Shown: positions 43,031-53,787 of the stretch, one piece after another
How positions within the stretch are numbered: position 1 is the stretch's first letter
Layout of the letters: the number at the start of each line of letters is the position of its first letter
Assembly: GCA_032718475.1 (NCBI GenBank)
Contig: JAUCBJ010003957.1
Coordinates: forward strand, 39,761-103,760
Direction of reading: 5' to 3'
Source: Nemertoderma westbladi
Taxonomy: Eukaryota > Xenacoelomorpha > Nemertodermatida > Nemertodermatidae
Length of the DNA stretch: 64,000 nt
The notes under the pieces: generated by a model
What the model was told of the DNA's origin: nothing
The model's database searches: none
Seen by the model: the letters and a program-made list of their open reading frames with translations, nothing else
Program-made: the position numbers and the translations under genes

Positions 43031-46000
43031 GTAAGTCTCTCATATTGGCGGAACGTTCTCGTTCATTGGTAAGTCTCTCACATTGGAGGGAACGTTTTCA
43101 GTTATTAGTAAGTCTCTCACATTGGGGGGAACGTTTTCAGTTATTTGTAAGTCTCTCACATTGGGGGAACGTTCTCGTTCATTGGTAAGTCTCTCACATT
43201 GGGGGAACGTTCACGTTCATTGGTAAGTCTCTCACATTGGGGGAACGTTCTCGTTCATTGGCAAGTCTCTCATATTGGCGGAAAGTTCTCGTTTATTGGT
43301 AAGTCTCTCAGATTGGCGGAACGTTCTCGTTCATTGGTAAGTCTCTCACGTTGGGGGGAACGTTTTCAGTTATTAGTAAGTCTCTCACATTGGCGGAACG
43401 TTCTCGTTCATTGGTAAGTCTCTCACGTTGGGGGAACGTTCTCGTTCATTGGTAAGTCTCTCACATTGGGGGAACGTTCTCGTTCATTGGTAAGTCTCTC
43501 ATATTGGGGAACGTTCTCGTTCATTGGTAAGTCTCTCACATTGGGGGAACGTTCTCGTTCATTGGTAAGTCTCTCACATTGGGGGGAACGTTTTCAGTTA
43601 TTAGTAAGTCTCTCAGATTGGGGGAACGTTCTCGTTCATTGGCAAGTCTCTCATATTGCCGGAAAGTTCTCGTTTATTGGTAAGTCTCTCAGATTGGCGG
43701 AACGTTCTCGTTCATTGGTAAGTCTCTCACATTGGGGGAACGTTCTCGTTAATTGGTAAGTCTCTCACATTGGGGGAACGTTTTCAGTTATTAGTAAGTC
43801 TCTCACATTGGGGGAACGTTCTCATTCATTGGCAAGTCTCTCATATTGGCGGAACGTTCTCGTTCATTGGTAAGTCTCTCATATTGGGGGAACGCTCTCG
43901 TTCATTGGTAAGTCTCTCATATTGGGGAACGTTCTCGTTAATTGGTAAGTCTCTCACATTGGGGGAACGTTTTCAGTTATTAGTAAGTCTCTCACATTGG
44001 GGGAACGTTCTCGTTCATTGGTAAGTCTCTCACATTGGGGGAACGTTCTCGTTTATTGGTAAGTCTCTCACATTGGGGGAACGTTCTCGTTTATTGGTAA
44101 GTCTCTCATATTGGCGGAACGTTCTCGTTCATTGGTAAGTCTCTCATATTGGGGAACGTTCTCGTTCATTGGTAAGTCTCTCACATTGGGGGAACGTTCC
44201 GTTCTGTTCATTGGTATAGTCTCTCACGTTGGGGGAACGTTCTCGTTCATTGGTAAGTCTCTCATATTGGGGGAACGTTCCGTTCTGTTCATTGGTATAG
44301 TCTCTCACATTGGGGGAACGTTCTCGTTCATTGGTAAGTCTCTCACGTTGGGGGAACGTTCTCTCGTTCATTGGTAAGTCTCTCACATTGGGGGAACGTT
44401 TCTCGTTCATTGGTAAGTCTCTCACATTGGGGGAACGTTCCGTTCTCGTTCATTGGTTAGTCTCTCACGTTGGGGGAACGTTTTCGTTCATTGGTAAGTC
44501 TCTCACATTGGGGGAACGTTCCGTTCTCGTTCATTGGTTAGTCTCTCACATTGGGGGAACGTTCTCGTTCATTGGTAAGTCTCTCACATTGGGGGAACGT
44601 TCACGTTCATTGGTAAGTCTCTCACATTGGGGGAACGTTCTCGTTCATTGGCAAGTCTCTCATATTGCCGGAAAGTTCTCGTTTATTGGTAAGTCTCTCA
44701 CATTGGGGGAACGTTCACGTTCATTGGTAAGTCTCTCACATTGGGGGAACGTTCTCGTTCATTGGTAAGTCTCTCACATTGGGGGGACGTTCTCGTTCAT
44801 TGGTAAGTCTCTCATATTGGGGAACGTTCTCGTTCATTGGTAAGTCTCTTACGTTGGGGGAACGTTCTCGTTCATTGGTAAGTCTCTCACATTGGGGGAA
44901 CGTTCTCGTTCATTGGTAAGTCTCTCACATTGGGGGGACGTTCTCGTTCATTGGTAAGTCTCTCATATTGGGGAACGTTCTCGTTCATTGGTAAGTCTCT
45001 CACATTGGGGGAACGTTCTCGTTCATTGGTAAGTCTCTTACGTTGGGGGAACGTTCTCGTTCATTGGTAAGTCTCTCACATTGGGGGAACGTTCACGTTC
45101 ATTGGTAAGTCTCTCACATTGGGGGGACGTTCTCGTTCATTGGTAAGTCTCTCATATTGGGGAACGTTCTCGTTCATTGGTAAGTCTCTCACATTGGGGG
45201 AACGTTCTCGTTCATTGGTAAGTCTCTTACGTTGGGGGAACGTTCTCGTTCATTGGTAAGTCTCTCATATTGGGGAACGTTCTCGTTCATTGGTAAGTCT
45301 CTCACATTGGGGGAACGTTCTCGTTCATTGGTAAGTCTCTTACGTTGGGGGAACGTTCTCGTTCATTGGTAAGTCTCTCATATTGGGGGAACGTTATCGT
45401 TCATTGGTAAGTCTCTCACATTGGGGGAACGTTCTCGTTCATTGGCAAGTCTCTCATATTGCCGGAAAGTTCTCGTTTATTGGTAAGTCTCTCATATTGC
45501 CGGAAAGTTCTCGTTTATTGGTAAGTCTCTCATATTGCCGGAAAGTTCTCGTTTATTGGTAAGTCTCTCATATTGGCGGAACGTTCTCGTTCATTGGTAA
45601 GTCTCTCACGTTGGGGGAACGTTCTCGTTCATTGGTAAGTCTCTCACATTGGGGGAACGTTCTCGTTCATTGGTAAGTCTCTCATATTGGCGGAACGTTC
45701 TCGTTCATTGGTAAGTCTCTCACGTTGGGGGAACGTTCTCGTTCATTGGTAAGTCTCTCATATTGGCGGAACGTTCTCGTTCATTGGTAAGTCTCTCACG
45801 TTGGGGGAACGTTCTCGTTCATTGGTAAGTCTCTCACATTGGGGGAACGTTCTCGTTCATTGGTAAGTCTCTCACATTGAGGGAACGTTTTCGTTCATTG
45901 GCAAGTCTCTCATATTGCCGGAAAGTTCTCGTTTATTGGTAAGTCTCTCATATTGCCGGAAAGTTCTCGTTTATTGGTAAGTCTCTCATATTGGCGGAAC

Positions 46001-49000
46001 GTTCACGTTCATTGGTAAGTCTCTCACGTTGGGGGAACGTTCTCGTTCATTGGTAAGTCTCTCACATTGGGGGAACGTTCTCGTTCATTGGTAAGTCTCT
46101 CACATTGGGGGAACGTTCTCGTTCATTGGTAAGTCTCTCACATTGAGGGAACGTTTTCGTTCATTGGCAAGTCTCTCATATTGCCGGAAAGTTCTCGTTC
46201 ATTGGTAAGTCTCTCATATTGGGGAACGTTCTCGTTCATTGGTAAGTCTCTCACATTGGGGGAACGTTCTCGTTTATTGGTAAGTCTCTCAAATTGAGGA
46301 AACGTTCTCGTTTATTGGTAAGTCTCTCATATTGCCGGAAAGTTCTCGTTTATTGGTAAGTCTCTCACATTGGGGGAACGTTCTCGTTCATTGGCAAGTC
46401 TCTCATATTGCCGGAAAGTTCTCGTTTATTGGTAAGTCTCTCATATTGCCGGAAAGTTCTCGTTTATTGGTAAGTCTCTCATATTGGCGGAAAGTTCTCG
46501 TTTATTGGTAAGTCTCTCATATTGGCGGAAAGTTCTCGTTTATTGGTAAGTCTCTCACATTGGGGGAACGTTCTCGTTAATTGGTAAGTCTCTCATATTG
46601 CCGGAAAGTTCTCGTTTATTGGTAAGTCTCTCACATTGGGGGAACGTTCTCGTTCATTGGCAAGTCTCTCATATTGCCGGAAAGTTCTCGTTTATTGGTA
46701 AGTCTCTCATATTGCCGGAAAGTTCTCGTTTATTGGTAAGTCTCTCATATTGGCGGAAAGTTCTCGTTTATTGGTAAGTCTCTCACATTGGGGGAACGTT
46801 CTCGTTCATTGGCAAGTCTCTCATATTGCCGGAAAGTTCTCGTTTATTGGTAAGTCTCTCATATTGCCGGAAAGTTCTCGTTTATTGGTAAGTCTCTCAT
46901 ATTGGCGGAAAGTTCTCGTTTATTGGTAAGTCTCTCACATTGGGGGAACGTTCTCGTTCATTGGCAAGTCTCTCATATTGCCGGAAAGTTCTCGTTTATT
47001 GGTAAGTCTCTCATATTGGCGGAACGTTCTCGTTCATTGGTAAGTCTCTCACGTTGGGGGAACGTTCTCGTTCATTGGTAAGTCTCTCACATTGGGGGAA
47101 CGTTCTCGTTCATTGGTAAGTCTCTCACATTGGGGGAACGTTCTCGTTCATTGGTAAGTCTCTCACATTGAGGAACGTTCTCGTTCATTGGTAAGTCTCT
47201 CATATTGGGGAACGTTCTCGTTCATTGGTAAGTCTCTCACATTGGGGGAACGTTCTCGTTCATTGGTAAGTCTCTCACATTGGGGGGAACGTTTTCAGTT
47301 ATTAGTAAGTCTCTCACATTGGGGGAACGTTCTCGTTCATTGGCAAGTCTCTCATATTGCCGGAAAGTTCTCGTTTATTGGTAAGTCTCTCATATTGGCG
47401 GAACGTTCTCGTTCATTGGTAAGTCTCTCACATTGGGGGAACGTTCTCGTTCATTGGCAAGTCTCTCATATTGCCGGAAAGTTCTCGTTTATTGGTAAGT
47501 CTCTCATATTGGCGGAACGTTCTCGTTCATTGGTAAGTCTCTCACGTTGGGGGAACGTTCTCGTTCATTGGTAAGTCTCTCACATTGGGGGAACGTTTTC
47601 AGTTATTAGTAAGTCTCTCATATTGGGGGAACGTTCTCATTCATTGGCAAGTCTCTCATATTGCCGGAAAGTTCTCGTTTATTGGTAAGTCTCTCATATT
47701 GGCGGAACGTTCTCGTTCATTGGTAAGTCTCTCACGTTGGGGGAACGTTCTCGTTCATTGGTAAGTCTCTCACATTGGGGGAACGTTTTCAGTTATTAGT
47801 AAGTCTCTCACATTGGGGGAACGTTCTCGTTCATTGGCAAGTCTCTCATATTGCCGGAAAGTTCTCGTTTATTGGTAAGTCTCTCAGATTGGCGGAACGT
47901 TCTCGTTCATTGGTAAGTCTCTCACATTGGGGGAACGTTCTCGTTAATTGGTAAGTCTCTCACATTGGGGGAACGTTTTCAGTTATTAGTAAGTCTCTCA
48001 CATTGGGGGAACGTTCTCGTTCATTGGCAAGTCTCTCATATTGCCGGAAAATTCTCGTTTATTGGTAAGTCTCTCAGATTGGCGGAACGTTCTCGTTCAT
48101 TGGTAAGTCTCTCACATTGGGGGAACGTTCTCGTTAATTGGTAAGTCTCTCATATTGGCGGAACGTTCTCGTTCATTGGTAAGTCTCTCACGTTGGGGGA
48201 ACGTTCTCGTTCATTGGTAAGTCTCTCACATTGGGGGAACGTTCTCGTTCATTGGTAAGTCTCTCACATTGGGGGAACGTTCTCGTTCATTGGTAAGTCT
48301 CTCACATTGAGGAACGTTCTCGTTCATTGGTAAGTCTCTCATATTGGGGAACGTTCTCGTTCATTGGTAAGTCTCTCACCTTGGGGGAACGTTCTCGTTC
48401 ATTGGTAAGTCTCTCACATTGGGGGAACGTTCTCGTTCATTGGTAAGTCTCTCACATTGGGGGAACGTTCTCGTTCATTGGTAAGTCTCTCACATTGGGG
48501 GGAACGTTTTCAGTTATTAGTAAGTCTCTCACATTGGGGGAACGTTCTCGTTCATTGGCAAGTCTCTCATATTGCCGGAAAGTTCTCGTTTATTGGTAAG
48601 TCTCTCATATTGGCGGAACGTTCTCGTTCATTGGTAAGTCTCTCACATTGGGGGAACGTTCTCGTTCATTGGCAAGTCTCTCATATTGCCGGAAAGTTCT
48701 CGTTTATTGGTAAGTCTCTCATATTGGCGGAACGTTCTCGTTCATTGGTAAGTCTCTCACATTGGCGGAACGTTCTCGTTCATTGGTAAGTCTCTCACAT
48801 TGGGGGAACGTTTTCGTTCATTGGTAAGTCTCTCATATTGGCGGAACGTTCTCGTTCATTGGTAAGTCTCTCACGTTGGGGGAACGTTCTCGTTCATTGG
48901 TAAGTCTCTCACATTGGGGGAACGTTTTCAGTTATTAGTAAGTCTCTCATATTGGGGGAACGTTCTCATTCATTGGCAAGTCTCTCATATTGCCGGAAAG

Positions 49001-49751
49001 TTCTCGTTTATTGGTAAGTCTCTCATATTGGCGGAACGTTCTCGTTCATTGGTAAGTCTCTCACATTGGGGGGAACGTTTTCGTTCATTGGTAAGTCTCT
49101 CACATTGAGGGAACGTTCTCATTCATTGGCAAGTCTCTCATATTGCCGGAAAGTTCTCGTTTATTGGTAAGTCTCTCATATTGGCGGAAAGTTCTCGTTT
49201 ATTGGTAAGTCTCTCATATTGCCGGAAAATTCTCGTTTATTGGTAAGTCTCTCATATTGGGGGAACGTTCTCGTTCATTGGTAAGTCTCTCACATTGGGG
49301 GAACGTTTTCAGTTATTAGTAAGTCTCTCACATTGGGGGAACGTTCTCGTTCATTGGCAAGTCTCTCACGTTGGGGGAACGTTCTCGTTCATTGGTAAGT
49401 CTCTCACATTGGGGGAACGTTTTCAGTTATTAGTAAGTCTCTCACATTGGGGGAACGTTCTCGTTCATTGGCAAGTCTCTCATATTGCCGGAAAGTTCTC
49501 GTTTATTGGTAAGTCTCTCAGATTGGCGGAACGTTCTCGTTCATTGGTAAGTCTCTCACATTGGGGGAACGTTCTCGTTCATTGGTAAGTCTCTCACATT
49601 GGGGGAACGTTTTCAGTTATTAGTAAGTCTCTCATATTGGGGGAACGTTCTCGTTCATTGGCAAGTCTCTCACATTGGGGGAACGTTCTCGTTCATTGGT
49701 AAGTCTCTCATATTGGGGGAACGTTCTCGTTCATTGGTAAGTCTCTCATAT
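43008..49751 (+). repeat. 38-bp minisatellite made of the DUSP22 exon 3/intron 3 junction, part 1
   Basis: About 177 tandem units begin inside exon 3 itself. Each has an exon-like half (GGGGGAACGTTCTCGTTCATTG, written here as GGGGGAACG + TTCTCGTTCATTG), then a splice donor GTAAGT, then CTCTCACATT. Period is 38 bp, with 37- and 39-bp variants from G-run changes. Recurrent unit classes: standard; GGCGGAACG; GCCGGAAAG with TTTATTG; AACGTTTTCAGTTATTA; and units ending TTGGCAAGT (GC donor). The GTAAGTCTCTC core is the most constant part. The array fills the start of DUSP22 intron 3. Open frames along it are three-phase readings of the unit, not genes. Confidence 0.97.
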
Positions 49752-49845
49752 AATAATAATAATATAATAATAACACCAAATTTATATAGCGCACTATCTA
49801 TAAATAAATAGGTCTAATGCGCATTTACACGTACATTACATAATA

Positions 49846-52737
49846 TTAGTTCGGAAAAGCCTTAAGAAAATAATGTGATTTAAGCATAGTTTTGAAAGAA
49901 GCTAGACTGCTCGTTATCCTGATTTCCAATGGTAGGTCATTAAAGATTCTCGGTGCAGCCGCCGAAAAAGATCTATCGCCAAATGTTTTATAGTTGGTTG
50001 ATGGTACTACCAAAGTTGAGTTATACTGTGATCGTGTCACTTTGGAGTTAATTTGAATTAATTCAGCCAAGTAATCAGGAGCAACTCCATTTAAACACTT
50101 CCAAGTTATTAATGCAATCTTATACCTGATTCTGAAAGATGTTGGCAACCAATGAAGGTCTTTGAGTAGAGGTGTCACATGAGAACGCCTATTAACACAA
50201 TTTACAACACGTGCGCAATGATTAATCACCCTTTGAAATCTTTGTTGTAGATAATCCGGAATACCAACTAATAAAGAGTTACAGTAGTCCATTCTCGATA
50301 GTATTAATGACGTCATCAGCTTCACAGTTTGCTCCCTACTTAAATATCTTCTTATCCTTGATATATTCCTTAAATGATAATTGGATACCTTTACAATAGA
50401 CGAAATGTGTCTTTCCATGTTCATTTTGTCATCAAGTATGAATCCTAAAGATTTGAAATGAGATACTGAAGTCACATTTTTCTCACCAAAAATAAGAGTT
50501 ACAGGTTCAATATCAGCAATTGCAAAGCGATTACGAATTATCATAAGCTCGGTTTTGTCACTATTTAACATAAGGTTCACAGACACCATCCAATTATCTA
50601 GTATATTTATCACATTCACTATCTCATTATTGATAATATCTAGATCTTTAAGAGCAAAGATGAAGTACAGTTGTGTATCATCAGCATAAATCTGAAAGTT
50701 TAAGTTCATATCCATGCAAAGTTGAGCAAGCGGCAGAGTATATATTAAGTACAATAACGGTCCCAAAATCGAGCCTTGCGGGACGCCAGAATCAAGTTTC
50801 ACCACACAAGATCGAACTCCTTTGATCATTACCCAAAAAGATCTCTCACTAAGATAACTCTTTAGCCAATCTAGTACCGTCCCTTTAATTCCTATATCCA
50901 TGAGGCAAGTAATGAGTTGATTATAATCTACTGTATCGAATGCTGCCGATTGATCCAATAGTAATAAGGCAACTAGCTTTTTGTTATCCAATGCACCCAT
51001 GATATCATTATGAATACGTGTCAGCATAGTTTCAGTTGAAAAATGTTTTCGATACCCTGATAAGAACTTTGAAAGAACACGATTTTTCGCCATATGTAAC
51101 TGTAACTGAAAAGCTACTTCTTTTTCACATATTTTTGAAACATATTCAAGGTTAGAAACAGGTCTGTAGTTATTCTTAACATTTGGATGCAAATTTCGCT
51201 TCTTAATGAGAGGGCTAGTCACAACAGTTTTTACTTTGTCAGGGACGCAACCAGTTGTTAGGGAGACATTGATATACCTTGTAATAATAGGTCTTATTAC
51301 ACTTATAACTGGTTCTGAACGCAACAATGATGCTGGGATGGGGTCAATCAGCGAAGAGGTCGTTTTCAGTTCATTAATTATTTTAGTAACTCGATCTTCT
51401 GTGATCGTATCAAATGTAGTCCACTCTTTATCACCAACATTGATGCTGACTGAGCGAAAATTATCTGCAACAGCATTGGAATCCCTTTTTAATTGAATCT
51501 TTTCCTTTATTTTATCAACTTTTTCTTTAAAGAAACTTGCAAACTCCTCACAGAGATCTACCGAGTTTTCATGTTCTGGTAAAATCACCTCAAACCTTTT
51601 ACCACACAGTTTTGAAACAGCAGAAAATAACCTTTTATTATCTGAGCAATCAGAAATTAATCCAGACACATAGCTGTCAATTTTTCGTTTCAGCGTTGAA
51701 TAATAACATCTGCATATTTGTCGATATTCCTGCCGTGAATTTTCACTATTGGTTTTCAACATTTTTCTTTCATTTTTCCGCCTACTCCGACGTAATTGTC
51801 TTAACTCAGAGTCCAACCATGGAGGGTCACTATTTTTGTTTTGTTTTGAACTAAATTTAATTATAGGTGCAAGTTTGTCAGCCGCAGAGGTAAGTGTTAC
51901 AATTAAATGATCATAAATTTGATTAACATCATTCGTCGTAGCAGACAGTATGTCCAGCACTGGCTTTATTTCATTTGCCAGATCAGAAGCTTTGACGAAT
52001 TTCCAATTACGAAAACTAAAACTGGGCTGTTCCTCAACCTTTACATTGAGAGAAAAATCAATTATAAACTCAACAGGATAATGATCTTTAAAAACATTTA
52101 GTTCTGGTTTTATAGCACAGAAATCTGTAATTTTTTCATCTTCCCTTTGAATTACTAAATCAAGTGTATGTCCGTCTCGGTGGGTAGGGCCAGTTATACA
52201 CTGTTCTAAATTTAGATCTGATAAACAACTTGTGAATGCTTTCGGTAAAGGAAGTGTAGGACAATCAATCCACACATTAAAATCTCCCACAACCAAAATT
52301 TTTTCAGGCTTGCAGTATAAATGTGTCAAATATTCCGTAATTTCATTGATAAACGAATCGTTATTCCCTTGACCATGCACAGTTGGAGATCTATAGATCA
52401 CAGAAAGTATAAAATCATCATTTAAACCACTAAATTTGATTGAAATGTTTTCAAACGTTGTAAACTGAACATTCTCCAAAAAGTTACATTTGAGAAAAGA
52501 GCGAAATAGAACGCCAACACCGCCTCCTCTGCCCGAGCGCGGAACATGCTTAAAGAAATACCCCTTCGGTGTCAGTTCAGAAGTAAGTACATTATCTACA
52601 TCATCATCTGTAAGCCACGTTTCACAGATACAACTGATATCGTATTTGCTACAAAAATCATGAATGATATGAGTTTTATTAACTAAGGACCACGGGTTAA
52701 TCAGAACACAGTTTAATGTTGTCAACTCACCTCGTGG
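49846..52737 (-). CDS. LINE ORF2: endonuclease-reverse transcriptase, no ATG start
   Basis: About 960 residues of uninterrupted frame after the ORF1 stop. The endonuclease begins almost at once (LINPWSLVNK; CETWL near residue 37; GRGGGVGVLF near 66; VVGDFNV; THRDGHTLDLVI; DHYPVEF). The reverse transcriptase spans about 460-720: RPVSNLEYVSKI, STETMLTRI, motif A LLLLDQSAAFDTVD, GVPQGSILGPLLY and the catalytic YADDTQLY. The C-terminus ends LPLEIRIT..FKTMLKSHYF. The block order is CR1/L2-like (Jockey superfamily). There is no ATG ahead of the endonuclease. The frame is the same as ORF1, separated only by one TGA (52740-52738). All catalytic motifs look intact. Confidence 0.88.
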   Translation of the reverse strand, partial: PRGELTTLNCVLINPWSLVNKTHIIHDFCSKYDISCICETWLTDDDVDNVLTSELTPKGYFFKHVPRSGRGGGVGVLFRSFLKCNFLENVQFTTFENISIKFSGLNDDFILSVIYRSPTVHGQGNNDSFINEITEYLTHLYCKPEKILVVGDFNVWIDCPTLPLPKAFTSCLSDLNLEQCITGPTHRDGHTLDLVIQREDEKITDFCAIKPELNVFKDHYPVEFIIDFSLNVKVEEQPSFSFRNWKFVKASDLANEIKPVLDILSATTNDVNQIYDHLIVTLTSAADKLAPIIKFSSKQNKNSDPPWLDSELRQLRRSRRKNERKMLKTNSENSRQEYRQICRCYYSTLKRKIDSYVSGLISDCSDNKRLFSAVSKLCGKRFEVILPEHENSVDLCEEFASFFKEKVDKIKEKIQLKRDSNAVADNFRSVSINVGDKEWTTFDTITEDRVTKIINELKTTSSLIDPIPASLLRSEPVISVIRPIITRYINVSLTTGCVPDKVKTVVTSPLIKKRNLHPNVKNNYRPVSNLEYVSKICEKEVAFQLQLHMAKNRVLSKFLSGYRKHFSTETMLTRIHNDIMGALDNKKLVALLLLDQSAAFDTVDYNQLITCLMDIGIKGTVLDWLKSYLSERSFWVMIKGVRSCVVKLDSGVPQGSILGPLLYLIYTLPLAQLCMDMNLNFQIYADDTQLYFIFALKDLDIINNEIVNVINILDNWMVSVNLMLNSDKTELMIIRNRFAIADIEPVTLIFGEKNVTSVSHFKSLGFILDDKMNMERHISSIVKVSNYHLRNISRIRRYLSREQTVKLMTSLILSRMDYCNSLLVGIPDYLQQRFQRVINHCARVVNCVNRRSHVTPLLKDLHWLPTSFRIRYKIALITWKCLNGVAPDYLAELIQINSKVTRSQYNSTLVVPSTNYKTFGDRSFSAAAPRIFNDLPLEIRITSSLASFKTMLKSHYFLKAFPN

Positions 52738-53634
52738 TCATTCAGGCTGACGAGAATTCATGTCAAAGCGTTCGGATACACGGGGTGGGCGAGGCCGCAG
52801 ATTAAGCGCCACTCGTTCATTATCTGTAAGCACATAGTTGCGAATTTCAACTCCAGATTCCCAAGAATCGGGGTCCATTAATCGTAGTCTGTCATCCTGG
52901 GCACATGTAATGTGAAACGCATTGAAAGGTTCAGAATATCGATATTCTTGTGGCGTTTGGGGTAAAGGCAGTTGTGCAACATCAATGAACGGTAGAGACA
53001 CATTTAACAAGTAGGATTTTATATCCTCTGTTGTGACGGATGTCGAAAAACGACCAGCATAGATATGAGCAATGTTGGCGTTCGGGTTCGGGGCTCTGCG
53101 AGGGACTGTACCAAGGCCAGTTCCCGAGAGTCGACCTACTATCGGAGGAGGCCGAGGGCGTCGCGGTATAGCGCCGGGTTTCATTGTGTCGGCAGGGAGG
53201 ATAGGAGGAGCGAGTGTCGCCAGTGGTTGTTGCATGCGTCTTTGAGTAGCTGCGGGACGAATGGCAGACTGCGTCATATCTGCACTGCTCTGCAGTACTT
53301 GACTGAACAAAGGTCTCGAAGGCTCGTGACGTTCCTGTAAAACTTCGATGAGTTTATCTTTGGAACATATCGACTCCTTCTGCGCATCAATGACCTCTCT
53401 TTCAGTAAGCGCGATTTGCTTGTGAGTGGTGAGTAATTCATTATGTAGTTTAGAATAAGCTGAGTTCATAGAAGCAAGAGACTGAAGGAGAAACTTCTCA
53501 TCATCAACAGATGCACTTTTCTTTTGCTTTATCGACCGGAATAGACCAATAATGTCGTCCCGGCAACTTGCAAATATATCATTTCCGTCACCATTTACAT
53601 CATCCTGTATATCATCGCCATTATAGTCCGACAT
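52738..53634 (-). CDS. LINE ORF1: coiled-coil protein
   Basis: 298 aa from ATG at 53634. The acidic N-terminus (DDIQDDVNGDGND) is followed by a likely coiled coil (about 40-105, rich in K/E/L/Q), a proline/arginine-rich linker (about 125-185) and a folded-looking C-terminal part (about 185-280: IAHIYAGRFSTSVTTEDIKS, then F..FHITC). It resembles ORF1 proteins of CR1/L2-like elements, expected to bind RNA and chaperone the element transcript. It ends at TGA in the same frame as ORF2. Confidence 0.75.
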   Translation of the reverse strand: MSDYNGDDIQDDVNGDGNDIFASCRDDIIGLFRSIKQKKSASVDDEKFLLQSLASMNSAYSKLHNELLTTHKQIALTEREVIDAQKESICSKDKLIEVLQERHEPSRPLFSQVLQSSADMTQSAIRPAATQRRMQQPLATLAPPILPADTMKPGAIPRRPRPPPIVGRLSGTGLGTVPRRAPNPNANIAHIYAGRFSTSVTTEDIKSYLLNVSLPFIDVAQLPLPQTPQEYRYSEPFNAFHITCAQDDRLRLMDPDSWESGVEIRNYVLTDNERVALNLRPRPPRVSERFDMNSRQPE

Positions 53635-53787
53635 AATGTCGGCAAAATAATTAGTATTTACGAGTTAGCGGCGTTCGAATAACTATGCATTATTATCTAA
53701 GACCTGACATGCAATCAGCATACATCTGTACATAGGCTATAGCAGCATAGTACACTTGTACAGGCAGACAGGTGGTTAAGCATCACA

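Larger units (their letters stand above)
49752..53787 (-). mobile_element. Full-length CR1/L2-type LINE inserted in the minisatellite
   Basis: The 4.04-kb element reads 5' to 3' on the minus strand: 5' UTR (53787-53635), ORF1 (53634-52738), ORF2 frame (52737-49846), short 3' UTR and a (TTATTA)-type tail ending at 49752. CATAT occurs on both sides (49747-49751 and 53788-53792) as a probable target duplication. Minisatellite units resume exactly in register after it. It is antisense to DUSP22. Intact frames and two matching empty sites in paralogous parts of the array indicate a recent insertion. Confidence 0.88.
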
